From JBFWUM01 sp050247255 (GTDB lineage Bacteria > Acidobacteriota > Vicinamibacteria > Vicinamibacterales > UBA2999): a DNA stretch of 64,000 bases. The stretch spans positions 162,512-226,511 of the forward strand of contig JBFWUM010000001.1 in assembly GCA_050247255.1 (NCBI GenBank), read 5' to 3'. The notes under the pieces are model-generated. The model did no database searches. It was given only the letters and a program-made list of their open reading frames with translations, and had not been told where the DNA came from. Positions 45,111 through 54,542 of the stretch are shown one piece after another (position 1 is the stretch's first letter; every line of letters begins with the position of its first letter). Position numbers and translations under genes: made by a program.

Positions 45111-46491
45111 CGACAGAACAATCGAGCTGGCCGCGCTCGAGCTTCACGTGTACCCGGTCGCCCGGCTTGACCGTCGCCGCGTCGCGGACGATGGCGGTGC
45201 CATCGGCGTTCCAGCAGACGGCATAGCCGCGCCCCAGCACCGCCAGCGGGCTCAGGCTCTCGAGCCGCGCCGCGGCGCCACGGAAGCGTGTGTCCGCCGC
45301 GTGCCGCCGCCGATCGGACGCGGCGCGCAGGCGTCCGTCGGCGCCCACCAGCCGCGTGCGCAGCGCGGCGAACCGATGGCGCACGTCAGAGGCGTCGAGC
45401 GCGCGGCGCAGCAGCTGCAGCCGCCGGTCGTGCGCGGACAGCCGCGTCCGCAGCGCCTGGCGCAGCGCATGGGTGAGCTCGGCACTGTGCCGGCCGCGCA
45501 GCGCGACGTGCGCGCGGAAGCCGCCCATGCCTGGCCGCGCCTCGAGCCGGCGCAGCGTCGATTCGAGCCGGTGCACCCGCGCCGCCATCGCCGTCTCGAC
45601 GCGGTGAGAGAGGCGGTCGATGCGCGCGCAGAAGTCGTCCTTGCGGCTGACGACGATCTCCGCCGCCGCCGAGGGGGTCGCGGCGCGCACGTCGGCGACG
45701 AAGTCGGCAATCGTGACGTCGCTCTCGTGGCCGACGGCGGAAATGGTCGGCACCGGGCAGCCGGCAATCGCCCGCGCCACCACTTCCTCGTTGAAGGCCC
45801 ACAGATCCTCGATCGATCCGCCGCCGCGGCCGACGATCACGACGTCGACGTCTTGCACCTTGCCGATGGCACGCAGCGCGCGCGCAATGTCCATGGCGGC
45901 GCCTTCGCCCTGCACCCGCGTCGGCCGAATGACGATGTGCGCGTTCGGGTAGCGACGGCGCAGGACCTTGATGATGTCGCGCACCGCGGCCCCGTCGAGC
46001 GACGTGACGACGCCAATCTTCCGCGGCAGCGACGGCAGCGCCCGCTTGCGCCGCTCGTCGAACAGCCCTTCCTTCGCCAGCCGCGCCTTCAGCTGATCGA
46101 AGGCCAGCTGCCGGGCGCCGAGGCCCTCCGGCTCGAGGTGATCGCAGACCAGCTGGTATTCGCCCTTGGGGTCGTAGACGCTGACCCGCCCGCGGGCGAC
46201 GACGCGCAGGCCGTCCTGCGGCTTGAACTTCAGGTAGCGGAGCGAGGTGCGGAACATCACGGCGCGAATCTGCGCGCCGGCGTCCTTCAGCGTGAAGTAC
46301 AGGTGGCCGGTGTTCCACAGCCGGCAGTTCGAGATCTCGCCCTCGACCCAGGTCTCGAGGAACTGCTCCTCGAGCAGGGTGCGGATCTGGCCCGTGAGCT
46401 GCGACACCGTGAGCACCCGCCTGACTGGAGCAGGTGGGGTTGGCGCCTGCTCCTCAGGTTCTTCGAATGGCAGATCGAACAGGGAGCTCAT
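45067..46491 (-). CDS. xseA: Exodeoxyribonuclease VII large subunit
   Basis: The 474-residue protein has an OB domain (VLTVSQLTGQIRTLLEEQF... YLKFKPQDGLRV) and a catalytic domain with GVVTSLDGAAVRDI, VIVGRGGGSIEDLWAFN and VGHESDVTIADF, then a coiled coil. With XseB it degrades single-stranded DNA. The C-terminal tail is coded by repeats. The start lies 38 bases inside the ymdB-like gene. Confidence 0.94.
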   Translation of the reverse strand: MSSLFDLPFEEPEEQAPTPPAPVRRVLTVSQLTGQIRTLLEEQFLETWVEGEISNCRLWNTGHLYFTLKDAGAQIRAVMFRTSLRYLKFKPQDGLRVVARGRVSVYDPKGEYQLVCDHLEPEGLGARQLAFDQLKARLAKEGLFDERRKRALPSLPRKIGVVTSLDGAAVRDIIKVLRRRYPNAHIVIRPTRVQGEGAAMDIARALRAIGKVQDVDVVIVGRGGGSIEDLWAFNEEVVARAIAGCPVPTISAVGHESDVTIADFVADVRAATPSAAAEIVVSRKDDFCARIDRLSHRVETAMAARVHRLESTLRRLEARPGMGGFRAHVALRGRHSAELTHALRQALRTRLSAHDRRLQLLRRALDASDVRHRFAALRTRLVGADGRLRAASDRRRHAADTRFRGAAARLESLSPLAVLGRGYAVCWNADGTAIVRDAATVKPGDRVHVKLERGQLDCSVEGSRQPPAGSRQEE

Positions 46492-47278
46492 CGAGTTGCG
46501 TCTCCGACAGGCTGAACCGGGTGATCGAGGTCGCTCGGCCGGTCGTCTCGTCGGCGTCGATCATCACCGCGTGCAGCTTCGGGTTGGCCGTGGCCGGCTC
46601 GAAGCGCGACGGCATGGCATTCAGGAACCGTCCGAGCGACGGTTCGCGCGCCATGCCGATGATGCCGTCGTGCGGGCCGGTCATGCCGGTGTCGGTCAGG
46701 TAGGCGGTCCCCTTCGGCAGGATCCGCTCGTCAGCCGTCTGCACGTGCGTGTGCGTGCCGAACACGCCGCTGACCCGCCCGTCGAGGTGCCATCCCATGG
46801 CGATCTTCTCGCTCGTCGCCTCGGCGTGGAAGTCGACGATGATGATCTGTGCGCGGTGCCTGATGGCCTCGATCTCGCGCAGCACCACCTGGAACGGGTC
46901 GTCGATGTTCAGCATGAACACGCGCCCCATCACGTTGATCACGCCGACGCTGCGGCCGTCGCCGGTCTGCGCCACGTACGACCCGCGCCCGGGCACGCCG
47001 GGCGGGTAGTTCGCGGGGCGCAGCAGCCGCGGCTCGCTGGCGATGTACTCGATCGCCTCTTTCTTGTCCCAGATGTGATTGCCCGAGGTCATCACGTCGA
47101 CGCCCCAGTCGAGCAGGGTGTCGCCGATGTCCTTGGTGATGCCAAAGCCGGCCGCCGAGTTCTCGGCGTTGGCGATGACCAGGTCAATGCCGTGCGCCTC
47201 GATCAGGCCGCGCAGCCCCTTGCGCACCATGTCGCGCCCGGGCTTGCCGACGATGTCGCCGATGAAGAGGAGTCTCAC
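46454..47278 (-). CDS. YmdB-family metallophosphoesterase
   Basis: The 274-residue protein begins MRLLFIGDIVGKPGRDMVRKGL and has ANAENSAAGFGIT, TSGNHIWDKKE, IIIVDFHAEATSEK and GTHTHVQTADERILPKGTAYLTD, giving a full metal-binding set. YmdB has 2',3'-cyclic nucleotide phosphodiesterase activity in Bacillus. The GTG start overlaps the hsp20 stop as GTGA. The 3' end overlaps xseA by 38 bases. Confidence 0.92.
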   Translation of the reverse strand: MRLLFIGDIVGKPGRDMVRKGLRGLIEAHGIDLVIANAENSAAGFGITKDIGDTLLDWGVDVMTSGNHIWDKKEAIEYIASEPRLLRPANYPPGVPGRGSYVAQTGDGRSVGVINVMGRVFMLNIDDPFQVVLREIEAIRHRAQIIIVDFHAEATSEKIAMGWHLDGRVSGVFGTHTHVQTADERILPKGTAYLTDTGMTGPHDGIIGMAREPSLGRFLNAMPSRFEPATANPKLHAVMIDADETTGRATSITRFSLSETQLDELPVRSAIRRT

Positions 47279-47727
47279 GCGCCGCCGACCGGAATGCGAT
47301 GCGCCTGCCCGCGGCGATCCGTGATCTTCGGCAGGACGATGACCAGTTCGCCGTGGCGGACCTCGGCCCGGCCGCGCTGCAGGTCGAAGGCGCCGGTCAG
47401 CCGCACGGCACGGGCAAAGCGGCCGAACTCCCGTTCGACGAGGTGAAACGTCTGGCCGGTCGAGGCGGACGGCTGCGCCTTCTCGCCGGCGATCAGCAGG
47501 ATGCCGGCCCGGAACACGACGCGCACCGCCGCCGCCGGCACGCCCGCGATATCCATCACGACTTCGATCGCCGAATCCGTTTCGCGGACGTCGAGCGCCG
47601 GACGGTATTCGCCGGAATACGCGCGCTGCCCGCGCTCGAGGCTGCGGGCCAGCTCCTCGAACAGCTCGCGCAGATCCTCGGCGAGCTCGCTCGAGTCGGC
47701 CGCCGGGATGAAGGAATACTGCGCCAC
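47275..47727 (-). CDS. Hsp20/alpha-crystallin family small heat-shock protein
   Basis: The 150-residue protein has an N-terminal helix (LAEDLRELFEELARSLERG), an alpha-crystallin domain (RPALDVRETDSAIEVVMDIAGV... LIAGEK) and a C-terminal LVIVLPKI-like motif. It should hold unfolded proteins. A second Hsp20 follows dnaK. It lies between the eIF2B-like gene and the ymdB-like gene on the minus strand. Confidence 0.88.
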   Translation of the reverse strand: MAQYSFIPAADSSELAEDLRELFEELARSLERGQRAYSGEYRPALDVRETDSAIEVVMDIAGVPAAAVRVVFRAGILLIAGEKAQPSASTGQTFHLVEREFGRFARAVRLTGAFDLQRGRAEVRHGELVIVLPKITDRRGQAHRIPVGGA

Positions 47728-47737
47728 GCCTTCGTAT

Positions 47738-47815
47738 GGTAGCTGGGGAGAGAGGTCGCTGGGTAGCTGGGTAGCTGGGGACGCCTAGCGACCCAGCAAC
47801 TCAGCGACCCATCGG
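47738..47815. repeat. Octamer repeat pair between the eIF2B-like gene and hsp20
   Basis: The left arm carries TAGCTGGG units with period 8 (47738-47780). The right arm, built of AGCGACCC units (47786-47812), is the degenerate reverse complement and codes the end of the upstream eIF2B-like protein. Confidence 0.7.
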
Positions 47816-48699
47816 ACGTTGGAAGACGCCTCGCACACCTCAGGCACCAGCCCCGCGCCGATGACCCCCGTGTCGGTGATCACGCTGGCGACCAGATCGA
47901 GCGGGGTCGGCTCGAAGTAGGGGTTCCGGATCTCCACGCCCGCGGGCGGCGTCGGCCAGACCTCGTCCGCGTGTCCCTCACGCACGGCGAGCTGCAGGCT
48001 GACCGCCTGGCTCACGAACTTCTCGCGCGAGGCGGCGACATAGACCGGCACGCCCTGATGCGCGGCGGCCGCCGCCAGCAGGCGCGTCCCGCTCTTGTTG
48101 ATCACCGCATCGGGGGTGATCGCATCGGCGCCCACCAGCACGGCATCCACCGCGCCCAGCGCCTGCCCGAGCGCAGCATCGGTGTAGAAGGTCACGCGGG
48201 CGCCGGCGGCGGCCAGGGCAGTGGCCATCCGCCGCCCTTCCAACATCGGGCGCCCTTCGGCGGCGGCGACGCGGACCTCGCGTGTTTCGGACAGCGCGGT
48301 GATCAGCGCCGCGGCCGTGCGGCTGAAGGAGAACGTGGCCAGGCGGAGTGGCGCGTTGGCGCCCGCCTCGAAGAACTCGAGGCCGACCCGGATCAGCGCG
48401 CGCTCGGCGCGGTTGACGCGCGCGGTGAAGGCGGTGAATACCGACGGATCCTCGCGCCCGGCTACGGCATGGAGCCCGGCGTTCCACATGCCCGCCATGC
48501 TGGGCTGCGCGTCGCACAGGGCACGGGCGACCGCCCGAACAGGCCCATCGGCAGCCTGAACGTCGAGCAGCAGGGCAATTGCCCTGTCGAGGATCTCGGA
48601 CGCCCCGGCGAGTCTGTCGCCGGCGATCTCATCAATACGCTTCTGAAGTTCACGCGGAAGGGCGGTCACGCCACGAATTTTCGGCGTTGGCAACCGCAT
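47785..48699 (-). CDS. eIF2B alpha/beta/delta-like protein (sugar phosphate isomerase family)
   Basis: The 304-residue protein has an N-terminal helical region and a Rossmann-like C-terminal domain with DAVLVGADAITPDAVINKSGT, VPVYVAASREKF, and NPYFEPTPLDLV, the pattern of the eIF2B alpha/MtnA/ribose-1,5-bisphosphate isomerase superfamily. The substrate is unknown; an aldose-ketose isomerisation is likely. ATG 48699 lies at the edge of the HspR-like palindrome ahead of dnaK, so both genes may share that operator. Its C-terminus lies inside a repeat element. Confidence 0.85.
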   Translation of the reverse strand: MRLPTPKIRGVTALPRELQKRIDEIAGDRLAGASEILDRAIALLLDVQAADGPVRAVARALCDAQPSMAGMWNAGLHAVAGREDPSVFTAFTARVNRAERALIRVGLEFFEAGANAPLRLATFSFSRTAAALITALSETREVRVAAAEGRPMLEGRRMATALAAAGARVTFYTDAALGQALGAVDAVLVGADAITPDAVINKSGTRLLAAAAAHQGVPVYVAASREKFVSQAVSLQLAVREGHADEVWPTPPAGVEIRNPYFEPTPLDLVASVITDTGVIGAGLVPEVCEASSNVRWVAELLGR

Positions 48700-48703
48700 C
48701 GAT

Positions 48704-48730
48704 TAATATGAGTTAATACAACTCATATTA
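48704..48730. promoter_or_regulatory. HspR (HAIR)-like operator between the eIF2B-like gene and dnaK
   Basis: Perfect inverted repeat TAATATGAGTT-N5-AACTCATATTA. Its core TGAGT-N7-ACTCA matches the centre of the HAIR site (CTTGAGT-N7-ACTCAAG). It lies just upstream of the dnaK -35 box and next to the divergent start codon, so a bound repressor could block both. Confidence 0.7.
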
Positions 48731-48735
48731 CATGC

Positions 48736-48764
48736 TTGACATTAACTAAGATGAATCGTAGGAT
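48736..48764 (+). promoter_or_regulatory. Promoter of dnaK
   Basis: TTGACA at 48736-48741, 17-base spacer, TAGGAT at 48759-48764. The ATG follows 6 bases later, so the transcript should start at the A of ATG or within a base or two. Confidence 0.75.
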
Positions 48765-48770
48765 AGGGCC

Positions 48771-50486
<1,716 letters not shown>

Positions 50487-50528
50487 GCACCAGGCACCAG
50501 GCACCAGGCACCAGGAACAAGGAACTAG
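50487..50528. repeat. Heptamer repeat after dnaK
   Basis: GCACCAG occurs four times with exact period 7 (50487-50514), then GAACAAG and GAACTAG. It lies between the dnaK stop (two bases before) and the hsp20 ribosome site AGGAGGT, and has no nearby inverted arm. Confidence 0.7.
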
Positions 50529-50541
50529 CTAGGAGGTAACC

Positions 50542-50985
50542 ATGCCCATTGTGAAAGTCGATCCGTTCCGCGAGCTCGCGACCATGCAGGACCGCATGGC
50601 CCGGCTGTTCGGTGATGTCTACCTGCGCGACGAGGACACCGGGTTCCGCGGCAGCTGGACGCCGGCGGTGGACATCTTCGAGACCGAGAGCCACGACCTC
50701 GTGCTGAAGGCAGAGCTGCCCGGCATGAACCGCGAGGACATCGAGGTCAGCGTCGAGAACAGCACGCTGGTGCTCAAGGGGCAGAAGAAGTTCGAGGCGG
50801 AGGTGAAGGAAGAGAACTACCGCCGCGTCGAGCGGACCTACGGGCAGTTCCACCGCTCCTTCACGCTGCCGTCGACCGTCGACACTGCGCGCGTCAGCGC
50901 CGATTACAGGAATGGCGTGCTCACGGTGAAACTGCCGTTCCGCGAGGAGGCGAAGCCGCGGACGATCGCCGTCGACGTGGCGTGA
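50542..50985 (+). CDS. Hsp20/alpha-crystallin family small heat-shock protein
   Basis: The 147-residue protein has the typical MPIVKVDPFRELATMQDRMARLF start, WTPAVDIFETESHDLVLKAEL and an alpha-crystallin fold ending GVLTVKLPF. The family binds unfolding proteins and hands them to DnaK. A strong AGGAGGT site lies upstream. The position directly after dnaK suggests co-regulation by the HspR-like operator. Confidence 0.93.
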   Translation: MPIVKVDPFRELATMQDRMARLFGDVYLRDEDTGFRGSWTPAVDIFETESHDLVLKAELPGMNREDIEVSVENSTLVLKGQKKFEAEVKEENYRRVERTYGQFHRSFTLPSTVDTARVSADYRNGVLTVKLPFREEAKPRTIAVDVA

Positions 50986-51033
50986 GCCCATGGGTCGTGG
51001 GGCCGACAACCCTGTGCTAGTCTGTTGGTTCCT

Positions 51034-51318
51034 ATGGACAGCAACGACGCCCAGGACGACCTGACCGCGCAAGACCCCGAGGCGCCCCCGGCCCCGCGGC
51101 CGAAGGCGCCTCCGATCGAGAGCCGTTTCCTGTTCGTGGACGTCGCGGCGATGCGCGCGAAGCAGCTGCGCCGCGGCGCGCTGCCGCGGCTCGACGACGA
51201 TGACGGCGAGACGCCGCGCGTCGCGCCGCACAAGGCCGAGCGCGTGGCGATGGAGGAGGTCAAGCGCGGCCTCGTCCTCTACGACGTGCCGCCCTCTCCC
51301 GGCGTCAGCCAGACGTAG
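51034..51318 (+). CDS. rpoZ: RNA polymerase omega subunit
   Basis: The 94-residue protein has an acidic Asp/Pro/Ala N-terminus followed by SRFLFVDVAAMRAKQLRRGALPRL and KAERVAMEEVKRGLVLYD, the omega fold signature. Omega aids assembly of the polymerase. ATG 51034 was chosen; TTG 51025 would extend by three residues. It is 48 bases after the hsp20 stop and may be independently transcribed (TAGTCT at 51018). Confidence 0.85.
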   Translation: MDSNDAQDDLTAQDPEAPPAPRPKAPPIESRFLFVDVAAMRAKQLRRGALPRLDDDDGETPRVAPHKAERVAMEEVKRGLVLYDVPPSPGVSQT

Positions 51319-51360
51319 CTGCGGAACCCCGCAGCCCGCTCCCTCGTCCATTACCGAGGG

Positions 51361-51708
51361 ATGTCACTCTTGCTCATCACGGGCGCGGCATTTGCGGCGC
51401 TCTTCGTGTTCGGCCTGCTGGCCATCGGCTTCCTGTTCAAGCTGGTGTTCTGGCTGGTGTTCCTGCCGTTCCGCCTGCTGTTCAAGCTGCTGTTCGGCCT
51501 CGGCGGCCTGGTCGTCGGCATCGTCGCCGTGCCGCTGCTCCTGCTGCTGGTCGTGGGCGGCCTCATCCTGGCCGTCATCGCCGCGCTGGTGTCCCTGCTG
51601 CTGCCGCTGCTGCCGGTGATCCTGCTCGGTCTCGTCGGCTGGGCGCTGTTCAAGGGACGAGGCCCCAGGCCCCAGGCGCCAAGCCCCACGTACCAGACCC
51701 CCGCGTAG
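51361..51708 (+). CDS. Small four-helix membrane protein with repeat-coded tail
   Basis: The 115-residue protein is strongly hydrophobic from residue 3 to 98, consistent with three to four membrane helices with Gly and Leu/Val-rich runs. It ends in a Pro-rich tail (RGPRPQAPSPTYQTP) coded by six tandem 7-base units. It is not recognised. It lies 42 bases after rpoZ with a weak GAGGG site. Low-complexity hydrophobic composition makes homology claims unsafe. Confidence 0.65.
   Translation: MSLLLITGAAFAALFVFGLLAIGFLFKLVFWLVFLPFRLLFKLLFGLGGLVVGIVAVPLLLLLVVGGLILAVIAALVSLLLPLLPVILLGLVGWALFKGRGPRPQAPSPTYQTPA
51661..51702 (+). repeat. Heptamer repeat coding the membrane-protein tail
   Basis: Six consecutive 7-bp units (GGCCCCA, GGCCCCA, GGCGCCA, AGCCCCA, CGTACCA, GACCCCC) are read as Pro-rich sequence in the preceding gene. 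The word is related to GGCACCA after dnaK. Confidence 0.75.
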
Positions 51709-51711
51709 TAT
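51706..51711 (+). promoter_or_regulatory. -10 box of the surE-sulfatase operon
   Basis: TAGTAT ends 10 bases before ATG 51722, implying a leader of a few bases. No -35 consensus is seen. Confidence 0.45.
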
Positions 51712-51721
51712 TCTCGCGGGC

Positions 51722-52564
51722 ATGAAGAGCGCCCGCGTCCTCATCGTTCTCGCCTTCGCCGCATCGCTGCTCGCGCCGGTCGCCGCGCAGCAGGCGCCGC
51801 AGCCATACCGCATTGTCGTCACCAACGACGACGGCGTGCGCGCGCCTGGGCTGGCGCCGCTCGCGCAGGTGCTGCAGGCCATCGGCGACGTCATCATCGT
51901 CGGGCCGGATGGCAATCGCACGGGCGCGAGTCATTCGGTGACAACCGGCGATCCGATCTTCCGGCAGGACCTGACGCTGCCGAACGGCATGCGGGCGATC
52001 GGCCTTGCCGCCACGCCGGCGACAAGCGTCCAGGTGGCGCTCAAGAACATCGTCCTGCCGCGCGCCGACCTCGTCGTGTCGGGCATCAACAACGCCTACA
52101 ACATCGGCCAGTCGGCGTATCTCAGCGGCACCGTCGGCGCCGCGCGCCAGGCCGCCATGGAAGGCGTCCCGGCGATTGCCGTGTCGATGGCCGCCGCGGC
52201 AGCGCCGCGCGACTACGTGTTTGCCGCGGAGGAAGCGCTCGGCGTCGCGCGTCGTCTGAAGCAGGCCGGCGGCTTGCCGCCGTTCACGTTTCTCAATGTC
52301 AACGTGCCGCCTATGCCCGAAGGCGGCTACAAGGGATATCGCGTGGTGAGCCAGGCCGCCGTCCGCGCCGGCGAGGAAGCGTTCGTCGAGGCGAAGCACC
52401 CGGGCGGCCGCACGCTGTACTGGAGCACCTACAAGGAAGGGGCGTCGGCACCGGAAGGCACGGACGTCTGGGCGGTGAACAACGGCTTTGTCGCGGTGAC
52501 GGCGATGCGCGTCGGCGAGTCGGACGCAACGCTGGCCCGGCAGGTGGAGGCATGGTTCCGATGA
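51722..52564 (+). CDS. Periplasmic SurE-like 5'/3'-nucleotidase
   Basis: The 280-residue protein has an N-terminal signal peptide (ending VAAQ), then TNDDGVRAPG (34-43), GPDGNRTGASHS and SGINNAYNIGQSAYLSGTVGAARQA, the SurE active-site and fold motifs. SurE is usually cytoplasmic, so a secreted copy is unusual. It should dephosphorylate nucleotides or other phosphate esters in the periplasm. The stop overlaps the sulfatase start as ATGA, suggesting joint use. Confidence 0.9.
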   Translation: MKSARVLIVLAFAASLLAPVAAQQAPQPYRIVVTNDDGVRAPGLAPLAQVLQAIGDVIIVGPDGNRTGASHSVTTGDPIFRQDLTLPNGMRAIGLAATPATSVQVALKNIVLPRADLVVSGINNAYNIGQSAYLSGTVGAARQAAMEGVPAIAVSMAAAAAPRDYVFAAEEALGVARRLKQAGGLPPFTFLNVNVPPMPEGGYKGYRVVSQAAVRAGEEAFVEAKHPGGRTLYWSTYKEGASAPEGTDVWAVNNGFVAVTAMRVGESDATLARQVEAWFR

Positions 52565-53931
52565 CGCGCACGTTCCTCGCAGTTGCCATGGCCTTGCTCT
52601 CGGCGTGGCCGGCGCTCGCGCAGGGGCCAGCGCGCCCGAACGTCGTCCTCATCATCACGGACGATGCCGGGTATGGCGACTTGAGCAGCTACGGCGCCAC
52701 TGACCTGCGGACGCCGAACATCGACGGCATCGGGCGCGATGGTGTGCGGCTCACCGATTTCTACGGCAACGCGCCCCTCTGCAGCCCGACGCGGGCCGCG
52801 CTCGTCACCGGCCGCTACCAGCAGCGCTACGCCATGGAGGTGGCGCTGGCCAACGCGAACTCTCCCGCAGCGGAGCAGGGGCTGCCGGCGGAGGGCCGCT
52901 CGCTGCCAGCGCTGCTGAAGGGTAACGGGTACGCCACGGGTCTCATCGGCAAGTGGCACCTCGGGTACAAGCCCGAGTTCGGCCCGAACGCGCACGGCTT
53001 CGACTACTTCTTCGGGCACAAGAGCGGCTACATCGACTTCTACCAGCACACCGGCGGCGACGGCGGAGCGGACCTGTGGGAGAACACCTCGCCGGTCACG
53101 GTCGAGGGCTACATGACCGACCTGGTGACGGCGCGTTCCGTTCGGTTCATGGAGCAGAACGCCGCGCGTCCCTTCTTCCTCGAGGTTGCGTACAACGCGC
53201 CCCATTGGCCGTACCAGGTGCCCGACCGTCCCTCGGTCGCGCCGGGCGACGCGCGGCACATGCTGCCGCACGACGAGAATACGAGCACGCGCGCCGACTA
53301 CGTCGCGATGATGGAGCGCGTGGACCAGGGCGTCGGCGAGATCCTCCGCACGCTCGAACGGCTCAGCCTGGCGCAGAACACGCTGGTCATCTTCACTAAC
53401 GACAACGGCGGCGAGTGGCTGTCGCGCAACGATCCGCTGTTCCAGCGCAAGTGGACGCTGTGGGAAGGCGGCATCCGCGTGCCGGCGCTGATCCGGTTTC
53501 CCGGGCGCATCCCGGCCGGCCACGTCTCCGGTCAGGTCGGGCTGACGATGGATCTCAGCGCGACGATCCTGGCGGTGACGGGCACGACGATCCCCGCCGA
53601 CTTACGGCTCGACGGCATCGACCTGCTGCCCATCCTGTCGGGGCAGTCCCCGGAGGTCGAGCGCACGCTGTTCTGGCGCACCAACGCCGGCGGGCACAAC
53701 CAGCGGGCCGTGCGCAGCGGCGACTTCAAGCTGCTGCTCGACGGCAACAGCATGCTGGTGTTCAACGTGCGCACCGACATGGCCGAGCGGCAGGACCTGG
53801 CCAAGTCGCGGCAGGACGTGGCGCGCCGCCTCCGGCCGCTGCTCGCGGCATGGGAGCAGGAGGTCAACGCCGAGGCGAAGGCGCGCAACGCCGTCGTCCC
53901 GGCCGAGGACCCGCGCGTCCAGGCGAACTAG
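52561..53931 (+). CDS. Secreted sulfatase A, formylglycine type
   Basis: The 456-residue protein has a signal peptide and the sulfatase fold with metal ligands TDD (34-35), DFYGNAPLCSPTRAALVTGRY and KWHLGYKPEF. Cys74 in C-S-P-T-R is expected to be converted to formylglycine by an enzyme not seen here. It should hydrolyse sulfate esters in the periplasm. It strongly resembles sulfatase B at 60582. The start overlaps the SurE gene, and the end overlaps the convergent regulator by 4 bases. Confidence 0.92.
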   Translation: MTRTFLAVAMALLSAWPALAQGPARPNVVLIITDDAGYGDLSSYGATDLRTPNIDGIGRDGVRLTDFYGNAPLCSPTRAALVTGRYQQRYAMEVALANANSPAAEQGLPAEGRSLPALLKGNGYATGLIGKWHLGYKPEFGPNAHGFDYFFGHKSGYIDFYQHTGGDGGADLWENTSPVTVEGYMTDLVTARSVRFMEQNAARPFFLEVAYNAPHWPYQVPDRPSVAPGDARHMLPHDENTSTRADYVAMMERVDQGVGEILRTLERLSLAQNTLVIFTNDNGGEWLSRNDPLFQRKWTLWEGGIRVPALIRFPGRIPAGHVSGQVGLTMDLSATILAVTGTTIPADLRLDGIDLLPILSGQSPEVERTLFWRTNAGGHNQRAVRSGDFKLLLDGNSMLVFNVRTDMAERQDLAKSRQDVARRLRPLLAAWEQEVNAEAKARNAVVPAEDPRVQAN

Positions 53932-54542
53932 ATGTGGATGATGCCGCGGCGGATGGCGGTGTGCACCGCCGCGGTGCGATCGGTCGTGCTCAGCTTGCTG
54001 AACACGTTCCGGACGTGTGCCCGCACGGTCTCGTCGCTGATGTCGAGCGCCGAGGCGATCTCCTTGTTGCGCAAGCCGCGGGCGATCATCTCGAGCACCT
54101 GCACCTCGCGGGCGGTCAGCGCCGGCTGATCGGCGCGCTCGCGCAGCCGCGCCGCCACGTCGGGGCTGATCGGCCGCTGCCCGGCGTGCACCTCGCGCAG
54201 CACGCGGATCAGATCATCGGACAGGGTGTTCTTCACCAGGTAGGTCGTCGCGCCGGCCCGCATGGCCTGGTAGATGTCCTCGTGGCCGTGGTACATGGTG
54301 ACGACGACAATCTTCGCGTCAGGGTCCTGCGCATGGAGGGCGCGGATCGCATCGACGCCGCTCTCCTCGCCGAGCTGCAGGTCCATCAGCGTGATGTCCG
54401 GCTGCTCGCGCGCGAACGCCGCGGACGCCTCGGCCACCGTCGCCGCGGCGGCGACCACCTGCATGTCGCGCTCGCGATTGATCACCAGCGCGATACCGTC
54501 GCGCACCAGCCGGTGATCGTCGACGCAGAGGACGCGGATCAT
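53928..54542 (-). CDS. NarL/LuxR-family response regulator
   Basis: The 204-residue protein has a receiver domain with DD (8-9) and an Asp in TLMDLQLG (about residue 54), then a LuxR-type helix-turn-helix with LTAREVQVLEMIARG LRNKEIASALDIS. It is the partner of the sensor kinase just upstream on the same strand (stop and start overlap by 4). Likely targets are the flanking sulfatase and receptor genes. Confidence 0.93.
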   Translation of the reverse strand: MIRVLCVDDHRLVRDGIALVINRERDMQVVAAAATVAEASAAFAREQPDITLMDLQLGEESGVDAIRALHAQDPDAKIVVVTMYHGHEDIYQAMRAGATTYLVKNTLSDDLIRVLREVHAGQRPISPDVAARLRERADQPALTAREVQVLEMIARGLRNKEIASALDISDETVRAHVRNVFSKLSTTDRTAAVHTAIRRGIIHI

